From: an uncultured Bacillota bacterium
GTDB taxonomy: Bacteria > Bacillota > Clostridia > Christensenellales > Borkfalkiaceae
NCBI GenBank assembly: GCA_949297575.1
Contig: CASFTB010000008.1
Location: forward strand, 21,811-85,810
Direction: 5' to 3'
DNA: 64,000 nucleotides
Part shown: one piece after another, positions 35,939-43,756 of the stretch
How the letters are laid out: each line of letters starts with the position of its first letter
Numbering within the stretch: the first letter of the stretch is position 1
The notes under the pieces: model-generated
Told to the model about the DNA's origin: nothing
Seen by the model: the letters and a program-made list of their open reading frames with translations, nothing else
The model's database searches: none
Program-made: the position numbers and the translations under genes

Positions 35939-35967
35939 ATTTTAATATAAATAGCCTTGAAAAGCAA
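35939..35967 (-). promoter_or_regulatory. Promoter of the large lipoprotein gene
   Basis: Minus strand TTGCTT, 17-bp spacer, TAAAAT. The rest of this 309-base gap, up to the TSUP start at 36189, is AT-rich then GC-rich; I see nothing certain in it apart from the palindrome and this promoter. Confidence 0.6.
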
Positions 35968-36188
35968 GCAATAACAATAAAAAAAAGGTGAAAATTCGCG
36001 ATTAATTTTTCCCGCTCCCGCTTTTTTGCGCGCCAGCCGCAAAATGAGCGGCGGGCTCTCCCGCAGAAAGAGGCTTTTTTCGGCCGCCGTGCAAAAAAAT
36101 TTCCCGCGTGCCGATTATATTTTTCCCCTCGGCGCAAACTTTTATTATAAAAATGGAAGGGCCGCCGCGGCGGCTCGGGGAGGACGCG

Positions 36189-36548
36189 ATGAAGGGGAAG
36201 GAGAGGGCGAAGCTCGCCGCCGCGGGCTGCGCGGTGGGTGCCGTCAACGGCATTTTCGGCGGGGGCGGGGGGATGATCGTCGTGCCGCTGCTTGCGGGCA
36301 CGGCGAAAAAGCCGCCCCTCGTCGCCCACGCGACGGCCATCCTCGTCATCCTGCCTGTCTGCCTGGCGAGTGCCGCCGTCTATCTCGCCGGGGGCTGGTT
36401 CGACGCCGAGCTGTTTATAGCGGTGAGCCTGGGTATGCTCGCGGGCGGTGCGGCGGGCGCAAAATTGCTGAACGCCATCTCGCCCAAGGCGGCGACGGTC
36501 GCCTTTGCCGCCGTCATGTTCGCCGCGGGCATCCGCATGATCTTTTAG
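36189..36548 (+). CDS. TSUP-family half transporter, N-terminal half
   Basis: 119 residues from the ATG at 36189, chosen because GGGGAGG precedes it. It contains the family loop VGAVNGIFGGGGGMIVVPLL and about three to four membrane segments, ending with AATVAFAAVMFAAGIRMIF. TSUP (TauE/SafE) proteins usually have eight segments in two repeats and export sulfonates, sulfite or other organic anions. Here only one repeat is encoded; the other half is the next gene, 9 bases downstream, so the two probably form a heterodimer. Confidence 0.85.
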   Translation: MKGKERAKLAAAGCAVGAVNGIFGGGGGMIVVPLLAGTAKKPPLVAHATAILVILPVCLASAAVYLAGGWFDAELFIAVSLGMLAGGAAGAKLLNAISPKAATVAFAAVMFAAGIRMIF

Positions 36549-36557
36549 GAGGGACGC

Positions 36558-36953
36558 ATGCGCTTTTTAGTCTATCTCGCGGCGGGGGCCGCGGGCGGCC
36601 TGCTCGGGGGCATGGGGATGGGTGGCGGCACCGTCCTCATCCCCATCCTCACCGTGCTGTGCGGTGTGCCGCAGCACATGGCGCAGTCCGTCAATCTCTT
36701 CTCCTTTTTGCCCATGGCGCTCTTTTCCCTGCGCATCCACGCGAAAAACGGCCTGTTGGACGCGCGCGGGACGCCGTGGATGATCGTGCCCGCGTCGGCG
36801 CTCTCCGTGCTCTTCGGTATCCTCGTGCAGGAGGTCGCCCCCGCGGTGCTGCGGACCTGTTTCGGCGTCTTCCTCTGCGCGCTCGCCGTGTATCAGGTAT
36901 TCGGCGCACTGCGCGCCGCGCCCGCACAAAAAAAGCAGGCAAAATCAAATTAG
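36558..36953 (+). CDS. TSUP-family half transporter, C-terminal half
   Basis: 131 residues with its own AGGAGG and ATG, so this is a separate gene and not a recent frameshift. AAGAAGGLLGGMGMGGGTVLIPIL is the second-repeat equivalent of the glycine-rich TSUP loop (split here as GAAGGLLGGMGMGGG and VLIPIL). About four membrane segments, then a short Lys-rich tail. It is expected to pair with the product of the preceding gene. Substrate unknown. Confidence 0.85.
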   Translation: MRFLVYLAAGAAGGLLGGMGMGGGTVLIPILTVLCGVPQHMAQSVNLFSFLPMALFSLRIHAKNGLLDARGTPWMIVPASALSVLFGILVQEVAPAVLRTCFGVFLCALAVYQVFGALRAAPAQKKQAKSN

Positions 36954-36978
36954 TTGCGGAGAAGTTGCCTTCCGCCCC

Positions 36979-37007
36979 TTTACAGCGGCGGAAAAATATG
37001 GTAAAAT
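36979..37007 (+). promoter_or_regulatory. Promoter of the rnf operon
   Basis: TTTACA, 17-bp spacer, TAAAAT. The roughly 80-base leader holds a hairpin (GCGCCGCCC, 7-base loop, GGGCGGCGC at 37047-37071) that ends 11 bases before the RBS. Confidence 0.75.
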
Positions 37008-37094
37008 GGACGATATAGAAGGATAGTTACGCGAGGTCGCAACGGTGCGCCGCCCCCTGAAAGGGCGGCGCGGTATCTATAACGGAGGGATCGC

Positions 37095-38384
37095 TTGTCA
37101 CTGTTTGTTTCGGGAGTACATCCCCGCGGGCGCAAGGAGCGCACGTCAAAAGTTCCCATCACAGCCCTTCCCGCCCCGGGGAAGCTCTGGGTGCCCCTTT
37201 CCCGTCACATCGGCGCGCCCGCCCTGCCCGTCGTCTCGGCGGGGGAGCGCGTCCTGCGCGGCCAGCTCATCGCGCATGCCGACGGGAAGGTCTCGGCAAA
37301 CGTCTATTCCCCTGTCTCCGGTACGGTAGGGGGCGTCGTCGGGCATATCCTGCCCACGGGTAAAAAGGGAGACCATATCCTCATCGAAAACGACTTCGAA
37401 GGCGAGACGGCGCTCCTGCCCCCCCTCGCCGGGCGCACGCCCGAAAGCGTGCTCGCGCGCATCGCCGAGGCGGGCATCGTCGGCATGGGCGGGGCGGGCT
37501 TCCCGACGGCAGCCAAGCTTGACGTGCGCGGCCGGGCGGAAGTGCTCGTCGTCAACGGCGCGGAGTGCGAGCCGTATATCACCTGCGACGAGCGCATCAT
37601 GCTCGAATACGCCGACGAGCTGTTGCAGGGCGTCCGCCTCGCCATGCTCGCATGCGGCGCGGCGCGCGCCGTCATCGGCATCGAAAAGAACAAGCCCGAG
37701 GCGATCTCTCTCCTCTCGCAAAAATGCGGCAGGGGAGGGGAGATCTCGGTGAAGGCGCTGCGCACCCGCTACCCGCAGGGGGCGGAAAAGCAGCTCATCC
37801 TCGGCTGCACGGGGCGCACCGTGCCGGAGGGCGGCCTTCCCGTCGATGCGGGCGCCGTCGTCGTCAACGTGCATACCGCCCTTGCGATCTATCGGGCGGT
37901 CGAGGAAAATATGCCCTGCTTCGAGCGCGTCATCACGGTGTCCGGCGGCGCGGTCGAGGAACCGCGGAACCTGTGGGTCGCCAACGGTACGCCGCTGCAG
38001 GCGCTCGCGGATGCGTGCGGCGCGGATGCTGACTGCGCCCGCATCGTCAGCGGCGGGCCGATGATGGGAGAGGCCGTGTTCTCCCTGAAGGTGTGCACGG
38101 CGAGCACGACTTCGGCGCTGCTCTTCCTGACGGAAGAGGAGTGCTCGGCGAGGGTGTCTTCCACCTGCATCGGGTGCGGCAGGTGCGTACAGGCGTGCCC
38201 CATGGGGCTGATGCCCGTCTACATCGAGTCTGCCCTGCTCGCCAAAAACTACGGGGAGGCGAAGCGCTTCGGCGCGCCCTCCTGTATCGGCTGCGGGTGC
38301 TGTTCGTATGTCTGCCCCGCAAAGCGTTACCTTGCGCAGAGCGTGAAGCTCGCAAAAAAAATCATAAAGGAGAGGGGTATCTGA
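37095..38384 (+). CDS. rnfC: Rnf complex subunit C
   Basis: Peripheral iron-sulfur and flavin/NADH-interacting subunit of the ferredoxin:NAD+ oxidoreductase that pumps Na+ or H+ across the membrane. 429 residues. The TTG start fits the RBS CGGAGGGA and the family N-terminus. NADH/FMN-type loops are seen in GIVGMGGAGFPTAAKL and NGAECEPYITCDERIM. Two 4Fe-4S motifs follow: C358, C361, C364, C368 (CIGCGRCVQACP) and C397, C400, C403, C407 (CIGCGCCSYVCP). It is the first gene of rnfCDGEAB; its stop codon overlaps the rnfD start. Confidence 0.96.
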   Translation: MSLFVSGVHPRGRKERTSKVPITALPAPGKLWVPLSRHIGAPALPVVSAGERVLRGQLIAHADGKVSANVYSPVSGTVGGVVGHILPTGKKGDHILIENDFEGETALLPPLAGRTPESVLARIAEAGIVGMGGAGFPTAAKLDVRGRAEVLVVNGAECEPYITCDERIMLEYADELLQGVRLAMLACGAARAVIGIEKNKPEAISLLSQKCGRGGEISVKALRTRYPQGAEKQLILGCTGRTVPEGGLPVDAGAVVVNVHTALAIYRAVEENMPCFERVITVSGGAVEEPRNLWVANGTPLQALADACGADADCARIVSGGPMMGEAVFSLKVCTASTTSALLFLTEEECSARVSSTCIGCGRCVQACPMGLMPVYIESALLAKNYGEAKRFGAPSCIGCGCCSYVCPAKRYLAQSVKLAKKIIKERGI

Positions 38385-40213
38385 TGGCACAGATCGACGC
38401 ATACAAGGCCGCCGCCTCCCCGCACGAGGCGAGCGGCGCGGACACGCGGCGCATCATGCTGGACGTGCTCATCGCACTCCTGCCCTGCATCGTCTGCGGC
38501 ACCGTGTTTTTCGGGCTGTATTCGCTCATGCTCGTCGCCGTCTGCACGGCGGTCTGCTTCCTGTCCGAACAGCTCTTCAACCTGGCGCGGAAAAAGCCGC
38601 TCACCTTTGACCTCTCCGCCCTGGTCACCGGCGTCATCCTCGGGCTCAATCTCCCGCCGCGCGCCCCTTGGTATATCCCGGTCATCGGCGGCGTGTTTGC
38701 CATCGTCGTCGTCAAGATGCTCTTCGGCGGGCTGGGCAAAAATTTCGCGAATCCCGCCGCCACGGCGCGCGTCTTCCTTCTGCTCGCATACAGCACCCTC
38801 ATGTCGCAGTACATCGGCGCGGATATTTCGGGCAACGCCCTCTCCGCGGACGTCTCGACGGGCGCGACCTACCTCACCGGCGGCACCGCCGCCCTCGCCG
38901 ATTCCTTCTGGGGCGTGTGCGGCTATTGGGGGTACGTCCTGCAGTTGTTTTTCGGCGCGGTCGGGGGCAGCGTGGGCGAGACCTGCAAGGCCGCCGTCCT
39001 CGTGGGCGGGGCATATTTGCTCGCCCGCCGCGTCATCGACTGGCGCATCCCCGCCGTCTACCTGCTCACCGCTGCGGCGATGGCGCTCGCCCTGTGGGGG
39101 AGCGCCTCCGAGATGCTGCTCCAGCTACTTTCGGGCGGCCTGCTGTTCGGCGCATTCTTTATGGCGACGGACTATGCCACTTCTCCCAAGTGGCGGTACA
39201 ACCGCGTTCTGTATGCGGTCGGGCTGGGCGTCCTCACCATGCTCATCCGCAGGTACGGCGCGTATCCGGAGGGCACATCCCTTGCCGTGCTCGTCATGAA
39301 CCTCTTCGTGCCGATCATGGACAAGTATCTCCTTCCCGTGCGCTTCGGGCAGAGGACGAAGGGCGGCAGGCCTTACCCGCAGGTCATGAAGTGGTCGATG
39401 CGCGGCATCTGCGCACTTCTCGCGCTCGCCCTCCTCGTCGCCGTGCCCCTCGTGAGCTATACCGAAGTCGGCCTGTATGCGGGCACGTATACCTATATCA
39501 AGGGCGTGCGCCGAAACTTCGGCGGCGGATATGAATTCACCGTGCAGGGAGAGGCAGACCTGTCTGTGCCCGGCCAATACGAATATTTTCAGCCGCTCGA
39601 ATTTGTTGTCGTGCTGGACGGCGCGGGCGAGCGCGTGACGGAGATCGTCCCCGTGACGCAGAGCACGATGGGCTACACGGCGGAGCTCTCCTATTTCGTG
39701 GGACACAGCTACGAGGAGATCGCCGCGCGCACCGATTGGAGCGCGGCGGATACGGAGACGAGCGCGACGCGCACGAACGTCAAACTCAAGGACATGGTGA
39801 TCGAGTGCTTCACCGCCTATCACTACGAGCTGACCGACTACGAGGCGCTGCCGTACGCGGAGGGGAACATCCTCCGCGCGGAGAGGAAGGACAGCCTGTA
39901 CCGCTTTACGGTGCGCGGCACGGCAGATCTGTCCGTGCAGGGTAAATACGAATATTATCAGAAATTGGAGTACGCCGTCACCATAGACGCGGAGACGTGT
40001 ACGGTGAAATACATCGCCACCATCCGCGAGAGCACGATGGGGTACAGCGTCGACCGAGATATATTCCTCGGAAAGACGGCGGAGGAGATCGCCGGGATGT
40101 CTGACGAACAGATCGGGGCGGACATCGATACCGGCGCGACCGTCACGGCCGTCTCCGTGCGCGGGATGATCGGCGAGTGCTTTGCGGCGCTCGCGGAGGT
40201 GAACCATGGATAA
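38384..40213 (+). CDS. rnfD: RnfD fused to two tandem FMN_bind-like repeats
   Basis: 609 residues, about 280 longer than ordinary RnfD. Residues about 1-340 are RnfD: multiple membrane segments and the covalent FMN site STGATYL with T162. After an extra membrane helix (about 345-362) come two repeats that align with each other: FTVQGEADLSVPGQYEY…STMGY…EEIA…ATRTNV and FTVRGTADLSVQGKYEY…STMGY…EEIA…DTGATVT. Each looks like the extracytoplasmic FMN_bind domain of RnfG. Only the second keeps a GAT motif (T586). A separate rnfG overlaps the end, so this is an addition and not a replacement. Confidence 0.9.
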   Translation: MAQIDAYKAAASPHEASGADTRRIMLDVLIALLPCIVCGTVFFGLYSLMLVAVCTAVCFLSEQLFNLARKKPLTFDLSALVTGVILGLNLPPRAPWYIPVIGGVFAIVVVKMLFGGLGKNFANPAATARVFLLLAYSTLMSQYIGADISGNALSADVSTGATYLTGGTAALADSFWGVCGYWGYVLQLFFGAVGGSVGETCKAAVLVGGAYLLARRVIDWRIPAVYLLTAAAMALALWGSASEMLLQLLSGGLLFGAFFMATDYATSPKWRYNRVLYAVGLGVLTMLIRRYGAYPEGTSLAVLVMNLFVPIMDKYLLPVRFGQRTKGGRPYPQVMKWSMRGICALLALALLVAVPLVSYTEVGLYAGTYTYIKGVRRNFGGGYEFTVQGEADLSVPGQYEYFQPLEFVVVLDGAGERVTEIVPVTQSTMGYTAELSYFVGHSYEEIAARTDWSAADTETSATRTNVKLKDMVIECFTAYHYELTDYEALPYAEGNILRAERKDSLYRFTVRGTADLSVQGKYEYYQKLEYAVTIDAETCTVKYIATIRESTMGYSVDRDIFLGKTAEEIAGMSDEQIGADIDTGATVTAVSVRGMIGECFAALAEVNHG

Positions 40214-40754
40214 GGCAAAGGTCATGCCCCTCCTGAAAGGGGTGCTCGTTCTGGCGGCCATCGCGCTGTGCAGCGGGCTGCTGCTCGGCTTCTTCAACGT
40301 CCTCACCTATGTCGACCCGCTGCAAGCCACCTTTGAGCGGTTCGGGGAGGATACGGGCGCCGCGTTCAGCGAGATGACGGACGAAGAGGGCGCCTCTTAC
40401 GGGAACGGCTCGGTCATCTATTATGCGAAGTCAGACGACGGTCGCGTGCACGCCTTCCTCGCGCAGGGCAGCGGCGGCTACGGGGGCAGCGTGCAGCTGT
40501 ACGTTTATGTGACGGACGGGAAGATCGGCAAGATCGCCATCGGCGAACATTCGGAGACCTTCCTCTCCAACCTCGAGGCGGCGGGTTTTTATGACCGCTT
40601 CGTCGGGCAGGAGGTCGCCTCCTTCGACGCCTCCTCCGTAGACGCCGTTTCGGGCGCGACGAAGAGTTCTACCGCGGTAAAGAACGGCGTCGGCGCCGTC
40701 GTGCGCTACTATAACGAAAAAATCGCGGGAGGTGAAGGCAATGGACAGGCGTAA
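40206..40754 (+). CDS. rnfG: Rnf complex subunit G
   Basis: 182 residues: one N-terminal membrane helix (LLKGVLVLAAIALCSGLLLGF split around residue 10-30) and an extracytoplasmic FMN_bind domain. The covalent FMN attachment motif is VSGATKSS, with T152 as the expected acceptor. It carries electrons inside the Rnf complex. It overlaps rnfD by 8 bases and rnfE by 14 bases. The flavin transferase ApbE needed for attachment is not in this window. Confidence 0.95.
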   Translation: MDKAKVMPLLKGVLVLAAIALCSGLLLGFFNVLTYVDPLQATFERFGEDTGAAFSEMTDEEGASYGNGSVIYYAKSDDGRVHAFLAQGSGGYGGSVQLYVYVTDGKIGKIAIGEHSETFLSNLEAAGFYDRFVGQEVASFDASSVDAVSGATKSSTAVKNGVGAVVRYYNEKIAGGEGNGQA

Positions 40755-41433
40755 AGCCAAAGAGACCCTTCTCGGCGGGATCGTCCGCAACAACCCGACC
40801 TTCGTGCTGGTGCTCGGCACCTGCCCGACCATCGCCATGACGACGACGCTCTTCCAGGCGTTCGCGATGGGCGTGGCCACGACGTTCGTGCTCATCTTCT
40901 CCAACCTGTTCGTCAGTCTGCTGCGCAAGGCCATCCCCGACAAGGTGCGCATCCCGTGCTACATCGTCATCATTTCCACCTTCGTCACCATCGTGCAGAT
41001 GGTCATGCGGCGGTATATGCCGGAACTGTATTCGACCATGCAGGCGTTCATCGCCCTCATCGTCGTCAACTGCATCATCCTCGCGCGCGCGGAGAGCTTC
41101 GCCTCCTGCAACCCGCCGCTGTATTCCATGCTGGACGGCTTTTCGATGGGGATCGGGTTTACGGGCGCGCTCTGCCTCATCGGCATCGTGCGCGAATTCT
41201 TCGCGAACGGCTCCTTTGCGGGCTTCGCCATCCCCGGCTTCCCGACCATGAGCGGCGTGGGCGCGAGCGCCTTCGGGTTCATCGCGTTTGGGTGCATGAT
41301 GGCGCTGTTTAACTTCGTCATCCGGAAGGCGGAAGAGCGCAAGGAAAGGCTGAAGGCGGCGGTGCTCCCCCTCGCTTCGGGGGAGGTGAAGCCGCTCGAT
41401 GAGGGCGGTTCCCCCGGGGAGGTGACGAAATGA
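40741..41433 (+). CDS. rnfE: Rnf complex subunit E
   Basis: 230 residues from ATG 40741; a GTG three codons earlier is possible, but GGGAGG is better spaced for the ATG. Six membrane segments of the RnfA/E fold, with NPTFVLVLGTCPTIAMT near the start and ILARAESFASCNPP in the middle; its cysteine belongs to the membrane-embedded Fe-S site shared with RnfA. The last 25 residues (AVLPLASGEVKPLDEGGSPG onward) lie on a GC-rich repeat-like segment and look like a late extension. Confidence 0.94.
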   Translation: MDRRKAKETLLGGIVRNNPTFVLVLGTCPTIAMTTTLFQAFAMGVATTFVLIFSNLFVSLLRKAIPDKVRIPCYIVIISTFVTIVQMVMRRYMPELYSTMQAFIALIVVNCIILARAESFASCNPPLYSMLDGFSMGIGFTGALCLIGIVREFFANGSFAGFAIPGFPTMSGVGASAFGFIAFGCMMALFNFVIRKAEERKERLKAAVLPLASGEVKPLDEGGSPGEVTK

Positions 41434-42020
41434 CGCTCACCGTTCTCTCCGTCATGTTCACGGCGGTCATCTCGCAGAATATCGTGCTCTCGCAGTACCA
41501 GGGGATCTGCCCGTTTTTGGGCGTTTCCAAAAAGATGTCGAGCGCGGCGGGCATGGGCTTTGCGGTCATCTTCGTGATGGCGATCTCCTCGGTATTCTGC
41601 TGGCTGCTCTACAATTATATCCTCATCCCTTTGGGGATAGAGTATCTCTCGACGATGGCATTCATCCTCGTCATCGCCTCCCTCGTGCAGCTGCTCGAAA
41701 TGCTGCTCAAGCGCTTTTCGCCCACGCTGTACAGCGCTCTCGGCGTCTATCTGCCCCTCATCACCACCAACTGCGCCATTCTCGGCACGGCGAACAGCAC
41801 CATCGTCTTCTCTTCCTACGAGAGCTTCGGGCTGGTCTTCGCCGCGTCGGTGGCGACGGGCGTCGGCTTTTTGCTCGCCATCTGTCTGCTGGCGGGCGTT
41901 CGGCTCAAGACGGACGGCGCGGACATCCCCGCATGTTTCAAGGGCTTTCCCATCACGCTGGTAACGGCGGCGATCATGGCCCTGGCGTTTGCGGGGTTCA
42001 CGGGCATGCTTGCGGGGTGA
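41430..42020 (+). CDS. rnfA: Rnf complex subunit A
   Basis: 196 residues and six membrane segments, partner of RnfE in the core of the complex. Family marks are NIVLSQYQGICPFLG at the N-terminus and LPLITTNCAILGTANS in the middle, each bearing one of the membrane cysteines. It overlaps rnfE by 4 bases, with GGGGAGGTG just upstream. Normal length. Confidence 0.95.
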   Translation: MTLTVLSVMFTAVISQNIVLSQYQGICPFLGVSKKMSSAAGMGFAVIFVMAISSVFCWLLYNYILIPLGIEYLSTMAFILVIASLVQLLEMLLKRFSPTLYSALGVYLPLITTNCAILGTANSTIVFSSYESFGLVFAASVATGVGFLLAICLLAGVRLKTDGADIPACFKGFPITLVTAAIMALAFAGFTGMLAG

Positions 42021-42026
42021 CGTAGT

Positions 42027-42821
42027 ATGGAATATGTGATTTCTGTCCTCATCGCGGGCGGCGTCATGCTCGCCATCGCGGTCATCTTCGGAACCATCCT
42101 CGTCGTCTGCTCGCACCTCCTCGCCGTGCGCAGAGACGAGCGCATCGACGCGGTGGAAAACCTGCTTGCGAAGTCCAATTGCGGCGGCTGCGGCAGGGCG
42201 GGCTGCGCGCAGTTCGCGGAGGCGCTGGTCAAAGGGGAGGCCAAGCTCTCCGACTGCCGCGCGACCCCTGCGGCGAACAAAGAAAAGATCGCCGCTCTCC
42301 TCGGCGGCGGAGAAGTGGGGGAAGAGACGGTCGCCGTCGTGCATTGCAGCGGCGGCGGTGCCTGCTACGACAAGTATGACTACCAGGGCTACGGCGACTG
42401 CGCTTCCTGCGAGCTCATCGCGGGCGGCGTCAAGGCCTGCCCGGTCGGCTGTATCGGCAAAAAGACGTGCGTGGGTTCCTGCGCTTACGGCGCGGTCTCC
42501 GTCGGGGATGAGGGGTATTCCGTCGTCGATAAGGAGAAATGCGTCTCCTGCGGTGCCTGCATCGCAGACTGCCCGAAGGGCATCATCTCCCGCATCCCCA
42601 AGAGCGCGAAGGTGTTCGTCGGCTGTTCCAACCACGGCAAGGGAAAGGACGTCATGGAGCTGTGCAAGCGCGGCTGTATCGGCTGCGGCATCTGTGCCAA
42701 GAACTGTCCTGCGGGCGCCATCGAGATGAAAGACGGCCTGCCCGAGATCGATTATTCCAAGTGTACGGGGTGTATGACATGTGTACACAAATGTCCTCGC
42801 AAGTGCATGAGGGAGCACTGA
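42027..42821 (+). CDS. rnfB: Rnf complex subunit B (ferredoxin-type)
   Basis: 264 residues. An N-terminal membrane helix is followed by the 4Fe-4S domain NCGGCGRAGCAQFAEAL…LSDC, then a cysteine-rich ferredoxin region with CVSCGACIADCP, CIGCGICAKNCP and CTGCMTCVHKCP. It takes electrons from reduced ferredoxin into the complex. As last rnf gene in the order C-D-G-E-A-B it matches the clostridial Rnf layout. The end overlaps the likely start of the HAD gene. Confidence 0.95.
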   Translation: MEYVISVLIAGGVMLAIAVIFGTILVVCSHLLAVRRDERIDAVENLLAKSNCGGCGRAGCAQFAEALVKGEAKLSDCRATPAANKEKIAALLGGGEVGEETVAVVHCSGGGACYDKYDYQGYGDCASCELIAGGVKACPVGCIGKKTCVGSCAYGAVSVGDEGYSVVDKEKCVSCGACIADCPKGIISRIPKSAKVFVGCSNHGKGKDVMELCKRGCIGCGICAKNCPAGAIEMKDGLPEIDYSKCTGCMTCVHKCPRKCMREH

Positions 42822-43468
42822 ACCTCTCCGGCAGGAAGTTCGTCCTCTTCGATTTTGACGGCACGCTCGTCGATACGGGGCGGGGCATCATGGATTGCAT
42901 GCGCCGCGCCCTCGAAAAGAACGGCATTGACCCGGGCATGGATATGCGCCGCTTTGTCGGTCCGCCCGTTCTCGATGCGTTGCAGCTTTTTTTCGGCATG
43001 GATGCGGTGCAGGCGGAGCGCATCAAGGACGAGTACCGCGCCCTCTATGCGGCGGGAGGACTGTACGACTGCGCGCCCTATCCGGGCGCGCTCGACTGCG
43101 TCAGGGCGCTGCATGCGGCAGGCAGAAAGACCGCCGTCGCGACTTCCAAACCCACCCGCTTCGCGCGCATCCTCCTCGAGAAATTCGGGTTTTTGCCCTA
43201 TTTCGATGCGGTGTGCGGCGCGGAGAGCGACGCGCACGCCGGCAAGGCAGAGATCGTGCGCCTCGCCCTCGGCGCGCTCGGCGCGCGCCCGGAGGAAGCG
43301 GTTATGGTGGGGGACCGCAAATACGACGTAGCCGGCGCCGCGGCGTGCGGCGTGCCCTGCATCGGCTTTGCAGGGGGATACGAGGAGCGGGGAGAATTCG
43401 CCGCTGCGGGAGCCGTTGCCGAGGTCTCCGGCCATGCCGCTCTCCGCGCCCTGCTGCTCGGGGCGTGA
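42791..43468 (+). CDS. HAD-superfamily hydrolase, phosphoglycolate phosphatase-like
   Basis: About 225 residues. Motif I is VLFDFDGTLVDTG, motif II TSKP, and the C-terminal motifs are GDRKYDVAGA. A cap domain sits between motif I and II, as in Gph/PGMB-type phosphatases. The start is uncertain: ATG 42791 and GTG 42803 are both inside rnfB and neither has a clear RBS, so translation is probably coupled to rnfB termination. Substrate unknown; the link with Rnf may be only operonic. Two strong hairpins follow. Confidence 0.88.
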   Translation: MSSQVHEGALNLSGRKFVLFDFDGTLVDTGRGIMDCMRRALEKNGIDPGMDMRRFVGPPVLDALQLFFGMDAVQAERIKDEYRALYAAGGLYDCAPYPGALDCVRALHAAGRKTAVATSKPTRFARILLEKFGFLPYFDAVCGAESDAHAGKAEIVRLALGALGARPEEAVMVGDRKYDVAGAAACGVPCIGFAGGYEERGEFAAAGAVAEVSGHAALRALLLGA

Positions 43469-43486
43469 AAAAAGCGTTTTTTTGGC

Positions 43487-43531
43487 GGGATTGTGCAAAG
43501 TGCACAATCCCCTTTTTTTCGAAAAAAGGGG
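43487..43531. terminator. Double overlapping terminator at the end of the rnf unit
   Basis: GGGATTGTGCA, AAG, TGCACAATCCC followed by a T-run; the trailing CCCC and T-run then pair again with AAAAAAGGGG (loop TCG). The first hairpin is a classic intrinsic terminator. The second may back it up. Confidence 0.88.
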
Positions 43532-43650
43532 GCAAAACTGTTTAAATTTTCTAAAAAAGTAAATAATTTACAAAAACAGCGTTGCACCGTAACAAAAAAT
43601 TTTTTTATGTGAAAATTTTTATAAAATTGCACAAATTTTCGAAAAAGCTC

Positions 43651-43679
43651 TATACAAAACGGACGATTAATGTTATAAT
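43651..43679 (+). promoter_or_regulatory. Promoter candidate of ppx
   Basis: TATACA, 17-bp spacer, TATAAT, in an AT-rich 200-bp stretch, 77 bases before the start codon. Confidence 0.55.
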
Positions 43680-43756
43680 GATAGCGGTTCAGTTTATTTT
43701 TCTCGTTTTGCACGGGTATAAACACAAGGTATTATCTTACGCAGAGGTGGCACAAA

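Noticed and set aside
36189..36953. A frameshifted single TSUP gene
   Set aside because: The second half has its own AGGAGG and ATG after a short spacer, which points to two intended genes; only comparison with relatives could overturn this.
37008..37094. FMN or other riboswitch in the rnf leader
   Set aside because: About 80 bases with one simple hairpin and none of the conserved FMN-element segments.
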